A stretch of DNA of 5,851 nt from contig DBKX01000338.1 of the NCBI GenBank assembly GCA_002297865.1, positions 8,041 through 13,891 of the forward strand. Direction: 5' to 3'. This document shows positions 1 through 3,303 of this stretch, piece after piece. The stretch comes from Lachnoclostridium sp. UBA739. GTDB taxonomy: Bacteria; Bacillota_A; Clostridia; Lachnospirales; Lachnospiraceae. Numbering within the stretch: position 1 is the stretch's first letter; every line of letters starts with the position of its first letter. Made by a program: the position numbers and the translations under genes. The notes below the pieces were generated by a model that worked only from the letters and a program-made list of their open reading frames with translations, made no database searches and was not told the DNA's origin.

Positions 1-85
1 AGACACGCCCAACACCCATTCTGACAGAATGTTCTCGATGTTCCCTTCTAAGATGAGCTGCAATTCTTGCACGAAGTTCCATAAC
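1..85 (-). pseudogene. Response regulator fragment (OmpR/PhoB type, lantibiotic-locus kind), 5' part missing, runs off left edge
   Basis: In a different minus-strand frame from the permease remnant, positions 85 to 2 read V-M-ELRARIAAHLRREHRE, followed by HSVRMGVGRV. I recognise this as the end of the receiver domain (last helix, normally preceded by a KPF motif) and the linker leading into the winged-helix DNA-binding domain of response regulators found beside lantibiotic-immunity transporters in clostridia. The whole receiver domain with its phosphoacceptor Asp is absent, because permease sequence lies directly upstream. The frame is still open at the window edge, so the DNA-binding half, and perhaps a histidine kinase gene, may follow outside the window. 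Without a start codon, ribosome site or receiver domain it is most likely inactive. Family assignment rests on recalled sequence pattern only. Confidence 0.7.
77..85 (-). other. Deletion junction between permease and response regulator remnants
   Basis: The 9-base stretch GTTATGGAA (minus strand) is readable both as the end of the permease part (Q-L-W) and as the start of the response regulator part (V-M-E). Both genes would lie in the same order and orientation in an intact immunity operon (transporter, then regulator, then kinase). I infer an internal deletion, possibly at microhomology. The parental sequences are not in the window, so the exact breakpoint and the extent of homology are unproven. 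Confidence 0.5.
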
Positions 86-369
86 TGTGCAATCGTAAGC
101 ACCAATACTGCAATTGCTGCTCCATCTACAGGAACCTCAGTTGTTAGTAGAACGCCGCCCAAAGAAGCCCCAGCAAATACAATGGTGTTAGTCACCAAAA
201 TGACGTATCCCATGTAGATAATCTTGCCCAGCATCCATTTTCTTTTGCTGATAGCAAGCGTCATGAGATGATAGTATCTTGTCTTTTTTTCTCGCATCAT
301 AGAAGGGTAACATATAATTGCAAGCATTCCGGGTAACAGCAGTGTATACCACAGGCTTAAAAATATTGA
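80..369 (-). pseudogene. Lantibiotic-immunity ABC-2 permease fragment (MutE/EpiE/MutG-like), truncated at both ends
   Basis: Reading the minus strand from about 369 to 80 gives roughly 96 uninterrupted residues that resemble the lantibiotic self-protection permeases. These membrane subunits pair with a MutF/EpiF-type ATPase to expel lantibiotics. Recognisable stretches are SLWYTLLLPGMLAIICYP (a membrane helix), then REKKTRYYHLMTLAISKRKW (cytoplasmic loop), then LGKIIYMGYVILVTNTIVFA and AAIAVLVLTIAQLW (further helices). A complete family member is about 240-250 residues, so the N-terminal 50-60 residues and the second half are missing. An in-frame TAG (370-372) closes the frame just upstream, and there is no start codon with a ribosome site. 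On the C-terminal side the similarity stops at about 80, where response-regulator sequence begins in another frame. I infer a dead remnant. Which of the E or G subunits it comes from is not certain. Confidence 0.75.
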
Positions 370-372
370 CTA

Positions 373-408
373 TTGACAAAGATAAATTCAAGCAATATAA
401 TAGTCCTA
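373..408 (+). promoter_or_regulatory. Consensus sigma-A promoter of the marR-like gene
   Basis: TTGACA (373-378) and TATAAT (396-401) are exact consensus boxes with a spacer of exactly 17 bp. Transcription should begin near 408, giving a leader of about 30 nt before the TTG start. The downstream palindrome shares the last T of the -10 box and covers the predicted start point, so a bound repressor would block initiation. Confidence 0.85.
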
Positions 409-419
409 AATAAGGACTA
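401..419 (+). promoter_or_regulatory. Palindromic operator, probably for the MarR-family regulator
   Basis: TAGTCCTAAATAAGGACTA is a perfect inverted repeat with 7-bp arms (TAGTCCT / AGGACTA) and a 5-bp AT centre. It abuts the -10 box and covers the predicted transcription start. Size and placement suit a dimeric winged-helix repressor acting on its own promoter. The left arm with flanks recurs at 912-924 ahead of the MATE gene, which supports a regulatory role. Binding itself is inferred. Confidence 0.75.
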
Positions 420-437
420 ATAAAGGAGAAAACTTAT

Positions 438-872
438 TTGAATATTGAAGAAAAAACAAGAGCATTTTGTAATGCATGGCAAAGTATCAATACCATATAC
501 GAAGATTATGCCAGAAAGGCAGGCATTTCTTATAACTCGCTCTATATTCTAAATGCGATACAACAGATAAAAGGTTGTACTCAAAAGCAAATTTGCGAGA
601 AAACATTGTTACCAAAGCAGACTGTGAATAATGTTGTCACTGCTTTTTATAAAAGTGAGTATATTGAACTTCGGGAATTTCCTGAAAATAGGAGAATTAA
701 AACCATCCATCTAACAGAAAAGGGCGAACAGTATGCTGCTGCACTGATTCCGCATATTCATCAGGCAGATAAGTTTGCAATGGAATCTTTAACAGAGGAA
801 CAGCAGGATATGTTGCTTTCCCTCATGGATAGATATGTTTCCGCTTTTCGCAAAGAGATGCTTGGAGAATAA
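438..872 (+). CDS. MarR-family winged-helix transcriptional regulator
   Basis: A 144-residue protein, the usual length for MarR dimeric repressors. Helices at the N-terminus (about 1-27) and C-terminus (about 105-141) would form the dimer interface. The core (about 30-100) is the winged helix: a helix around 33-45, then TQKQICEKTLLPKQTVNNVV (48-67) as the helix-turn-helix with its recognition helix, then a beta wing with the family-typical ENRRIKTIHLTEKG (83-96), including the conserved Arg pair. The start is TTG at 438, placed 9 nt after AAAGGAG (422-428); no in-frame ATG lies near. It sits first in the cassette with a palindrome on its own promoter, so autorepression and control of the MATE pump are likely, as for MepR of staphylococci. 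Cys11, Cys47 and Cys53 could sense oxidants or electrophiles, but that is speculation. The ligand is unknown. Confidence 0.92.
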   Translation: MNIEEKTRAFCNAWQSINTIYEDYARKAGISYNSLYILNAIQQIKGCTQKQICEKTLLPKQTVNNVVTAFYKSEYIELREFPENRRIKTIHLTEKGEQYAAALIPHIHQADKFAMESLTEEQQDMLLSLMDRYVSAFRKEMLGE

Positions 873-907
873 CCTTCTGCATCATTGAGTGCAGAGGGAT
901 TATTTTT
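873..907 (+). terminator. Small intrinsic terminator between the regulator and MATE genes
   Basis: Starting at the base after the regulator's stop codon, CCTTCTGCA (873-881) pairs with TGCAGAGGG (890-898) in a 9-bp stem with one G-U wobble and an 8-nt loop. It is followed by ATTATTTTT. The stem is only moderately stable and the U-run is interrupted, so partial read-through into the MATE gene is plausible. Confidence 0.65.
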
Positions 908-939
908 GAGTTAATAGTCCTAAAACAATACAGTATTAT
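906..939 (+). promoter_or_regulatory. MATE gene promoter region with operator half-site
   Basis: The 13-nt block TAATAGTCCTAAA (912-924) is identical to 398-410 at the regulator's promoter and contains the left arm of the palindrome, but no good right arm follows. Two weak promoter readings exist, each with a 17-bp spacer: TTAATA (911-916) with TATTAT (934-939), or TTGAGT (906-911) with TACAGT (929-934). In either case the half-site overlaps or adjoins the -35 box. A second small dyad, AATAC-A-GTATT (927-937), lies over the -10 area. Repression of the MATE gene by the same regulator is inferred. Confidence 0.55.
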
Positions 940-952
940 ATAAGGAGAAAGT

Positions 953-2290
953 ATGAATACAGTAGATATGACCAAAGGCAGCCCTGTAAAGCTGCTGATT
1001 CAATTTTCAATTCCGATTCTAATCGGGAATTTATTTCAACAGGTATACACACTGGCAGATCGAATTATTGTAGGGCGGTTTGTCGGAGATAAGGCTTTTT
1101 CAGCAATTGGTGCAACGAATGCGCTTTCCATGCTGTTTATGTCCATGTGCATGGGCGCAGCAATTGGAACCGGTGTTGTGGTTTCGCAATATTTTGGGGC
1201 AAAGGATGAAAAGGGAACTGCTGCTTCAATTGCGAATGGCAGCTATACCTGTATTCTGATTGCAATTGTGATGACACTGCTTGCATTAGTGACTACAAAA
1301 CCTATTCTGATTCTGCTTAACACACCTCAATCCATTCTTCCGGATGCTTTGACTTATATGTATATTTTTATGGGAGGGTTGATTGCAGTTGCAGCCTATT
1401 ATACGCCTTTTTCTATTTTAAGAGCGCTTGGAGATTCCAAAACACCACTTATTTTCTTGGTTGTGTGCAGCTTGCTAAATATTGTTCTGGATTTACTATT
1501 TGTAGTTGTATTCCGTACGGGAGTTGCCGGTGCGGCTGTAGCTACAGTTCTATCAGAGGCGATTGCAGCAATTCTTTGCATTATTTATGCATTTCAAAAG
1601 GTGCCACAGTTTAGACAGGCATTTATATTTCGTAAAATAGATAAAGAACTTATCAAAAAAACATTACAGGTAGGCGTACCTACCGGACTTCAATATGCTT
1701 TGATTTACGTGTCTAGCATTATTTTACAGCGTATTGTAAATGGGTTTGGAGAATCCGTGATTGGTGCTTTTACGGCAACAACACAGATTGAGTTATTGGT
1801 ACAGCAGATATTTGCCGCTTTGGGAGCTGCAATTGTGACTTATACTGGGCAAAATATGGGAGCTGGAAAACAGGAAAGAATATCTCTTGGAGTCATCGCA
1901 GCTTTGAAGATCAGTGCAGTTGTATCTGTGGTCTTACTGATCCTGTTCTGGCTGTTTGGACATCCGATCATGAGTATTTTTGTTACGAATGCCGATATCA
2001 TTTCAATTGCTACAACTGGTATTCGGATTACAAGTCTGTTTTTGTTGGCACTTGGAGGAGTACAGATTCTGCGTTATATGTTAAATGGTGCAGGAGATTC
2101 GATGTATGCCTTGATAAACGGAGTGGTTGAAGTTATTGCAAGAGTTGTTTTTGCAGTCAGTCTGACAGCAATTCCTTTTATTGGAATGTGGGGAATATGG
2201 CTGACCACAGGCTTGACATGGGCAGTGACTGCTGTATTCGCATTATTCCGATATAAACACGGAGCATGGAAAGGAAAAACATTAGTGTAA
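953..2290 (+). CDS. MATE-family multidrug efflux transporter
   Basis: A 445-residue, strongly hydrophobic protein matching the usual length and 12-helix layout of the MATE family (DinF/NorM/MepA type). These inner-membrane antiporters use a Na+ or H+ gradient to expel cationic drugs and dyes. Diagnostic stretches are NLFQQVYTLADRIIVGRFVG (26-45) in the first helix, RALGDSKTP (157-165) in the N-terminal half and its counterpart RYMLNGAGDSMYALI (374-388) in the C-terminal half. SQYFGAKDE (78-86) and GQNMGAGK (299-306) are a second such pair. These reflect the two-fold repeat of six helices each. The ATG at 953 lies 5 nt after AAGGAG (942-947). The upstream MarR-type gene and shared operator element suggest ligand-induced expression. 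The flavoprotein gene begins 35 nt after its stop. Substrates cannot be read from the sequence. The gene looks intact. Confidence 0.95.
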   Translation: MNTVDMTKGSPVKLLIQFSIPILIGNLFQQVYTLADRIIVGRFVGDKAFSAIGATNALSMLFMSMCMGAAIGTGVVVSQYFGAKDEKGTAASIANGSYTCILIAIVMTLLALVTTKPILILLNTPQSILPDALTYMYIFMGGLIAVAAYYTPFSILRALGDSKTPLIFLVVCSLLNIVLDLLFVVVFRTGVAGAAVATVLSEAIAAILCIIYAFQKVPQFRQAFIFRKIDKELIKKTLQVGVPTGLQYALIYVSSIILQRIVNGFGESVIGAFTATTQIELLVQQIFAALGAAIVTYTGQNMGAGKQERISLGVIAALKISAVVSVVLLILFWLFGHPIMSIFVTNADIISIATTGIRITSLFLLALGGVQILRYMLNGAGDSMYALINGVVEVIARVVFAVSLTAIPFIGMWGIWLTTGLTWAVTAVFALFRYKHGAWKGKTLV

Positions 2291-2325
2291 AAAATTTGGC
2301 GTTACAAACTGAAAGGAATGAGAAT

Positions 2326-2865
2326 ATGAAAATACTGATTTTACATGGAAGTGCAAGAACAAACGGAGTAACTGGACAATTAGCAGAACAATTTTCCAAT
2401 GGAGCACAAGACGCGGGACATAGTGTTTCTAAAATTGAGTTAAAAGAAAAGGGGATTAAAGATTGTATTGGATGTGGGGCTTGTCAGAAAAATAATGGAA
2501 AGTGTGTACAGCAAGATGATATGACAGAGATTTATAGCAGAATGCTGGAAGCAGATGTTATTGTTTTTGCTTCTCCAGTTTACTTTTATACTTGGACATC
2601 TATGATGAAACGTGTTTTGGATAGAACCTTTGCTGTTGAATCTTTGTTGAGTAACAAAAAGTTTTTCTTAATATCATCAGGGGCTGCACCAGAAGAAAAA
2701 TATATGCAGACAATGTTTGATTCCTATCATCAGTATATATCCTGCTTCCGTGGAGAAGGAAATACTGATGCTGGCTATCTTATGGCATATGGTATGAACA
2801 CTCCGGCAGATGTTGCAAATACGGACTATTTGCGACAGGCATATGATATAGGAAATAAGATATAA
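2326..2865 (+). CDS. Flavodoxin-fold NAD(P)H-dependent FMN reductase / iron-sulfur flavoprotein
   Basis: A 179-residue protein beginning with the flavodoxin-like pattern KILILHGSARTNGVTGQL (2-19), a beta strand followed by the FMN phosphate-binding loop. DCIGCGACQKNNGKC (46-60) gives CX2CX2CX6C (Cys47, 50, 53, 60), the spacing of the [4Fe-4S] site in iron-sulfur flavoproteins. SPVYFYTWTSMMKRVLDR (83-100) is the conserved flavin-contact segment, and SSGAAPEE (117-124) probably a further flavin loop. The family is cytoplasmic and passes electrons between NAD(P)H, FMN and the cluster. The physiological substrate is usually unknown. I chose the ATG at 2326, 8 nt after AAAGGA, over an in-frame ATG at 2266 that overlaps the MATE gene and lacks a ribosome site. 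There is no separate promoter apparent, so it is probably co-transcribed with the MATE gene. It may reduce toxic quinones or nitro compounds handled by this cassette, which is inference. Confidence 0.88.
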   Translation: MKILILHGSARTNGVTGQLAEQFSNGAQDAGHSVSKIELKEKGIKDCIGCGACQKNNGKCVQQDDMTEIYSRMLEADVIVFASPVYFYTWTSMMKRVLDRTFAVESLLSNKKFFLISSGAAPEEKYMQTMFDSYHQYISCFRGEGNTDAGYLMAYGMNTPADVANTDYLRQAYDIGNKI

Positions 2866-2894
2866 TTCTCTCTGGGTAATTTAATTACCTATCT

Positions 2895-2944
2895 ATACCC
2901 GCCTGCATTTTAGACAAACTATAAAATACAGGCGGGTATTTTCT
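2895..2944 (+). terminator. Strong intrinsic terminator of the MATE-flavoprotein transcript
   Basis: An 18-bp arm at 2895-2912 (ATACCCGCCTGCATTTTA) pairs with 2922-2939 with a single C-A mismatch and a 9-nt loop. The GC-rich part (CCCGCCTG/CAGGCGGG) is followed by TATTTTCT on the plus strand. It ends the cassette and lies between convergent genes. On the minus strand it is followed by mixed bases rather than a T-run, so it should mainly stop plus-strand transcription. A short dyad, GGTAAT-TTA-ATTACC (2875-2889), precedes it. Confidence 0.88.
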
Positions 2945-2945
2945 A

Positions 2946-3018
2946 TAAGCCAAGCAAATCTTTCGCATCTGCTTTCTACAATACTTCTGATTAATTTCTC
3001 AGCTCAGATATTGGCTTA
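2946..3018. repeat. Spaced 8-bp inverted repeat in the convergent intergenic region
   Basis: TAAGCCAA (2946-2953) and TTGGCTTA (3011-3018) are perfect complements 57 bp apart, just beyond the 3' end of the surface-protein gene. They could close a long-loop structure, but there is no T-run on the minus strand to make a standard terminator. It may be chance. Confidence 0.3.
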
Positions 3019-3039
3019 ATGTTTGGCATGATAATCACT

Positions 3040-3303
3040 CTATTGTTTTACCCAAACCTTAACTTTCTTCCAGACTCCAATCTGTGCAATCATGTAAATA
3101 TAACAGCTTCCTTTCTTTCTTCCTTTTACTTTACCACTGCTTGTTACAGTTGCAATACTTGGATCTGATGAAATATAACGTATCTCTGGTCCATATTTTT
3201 TCTTTTTCTTTCCCTTTGGCCAGATTACCCTTGGTTCCAGTTTAACAAATTTACCTTTTTTCGTTGTAAAGGTGGTTTTCGCTATCTTTATGTTCGTTGG
3301 ATT
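3040..3303 (-). other. BIG_2-like (bacterial Ig group 2) C-terminal domain
   Basis: The last 87 residues begin NPTNIKIAKTTFTTKKGKFV and contain the group-2 bacterial Ig signature ISSDPSIATVTSSGKVKGRK, followed by a final strand pair ending VKVWVKQ. An unusual Lys-rich insert (GKKKKKYG) sits where the family normally has a short loop before the W/YxSS strand. The protein ends with this domain, so any anchor must be at the other end or non-covalent. Confidence 0.75.

Noticed and set aside
29..217. Plus-strand 62-residue frame
   Set aside because: It is antisense to the immunity-locus remnants, lacks a ribosome site, and its composition is that of a shadow frame.
188..391. Minus-strand 67-residue frame with a TTG start
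   Set aside because: It overlaps the permease remnant in another frame and has no family resemblance; the remnant frame reads as a recognisable permease.
2266..2325. N-terminal extension of the flavoprotein from an ATG at 2266
   Set aside because: It overlaps the end of the MATE gene, has no ribosome site, and adds 20 polar residues before the family's normal first beta strand.
2178..2399. Minus-strand 73-residue frame across the MATE/flavoprotein boundary
   Set aside because: It is antisense to two well-supported genes and has no recognisable features.
2946..3018. Terminator for the surface-protein gene formed by the spaced inverted repeat
   Set aside because: The arms are 57 bp apart and no T-run follows on the minus strand; kept only as a low-confidence repeat.
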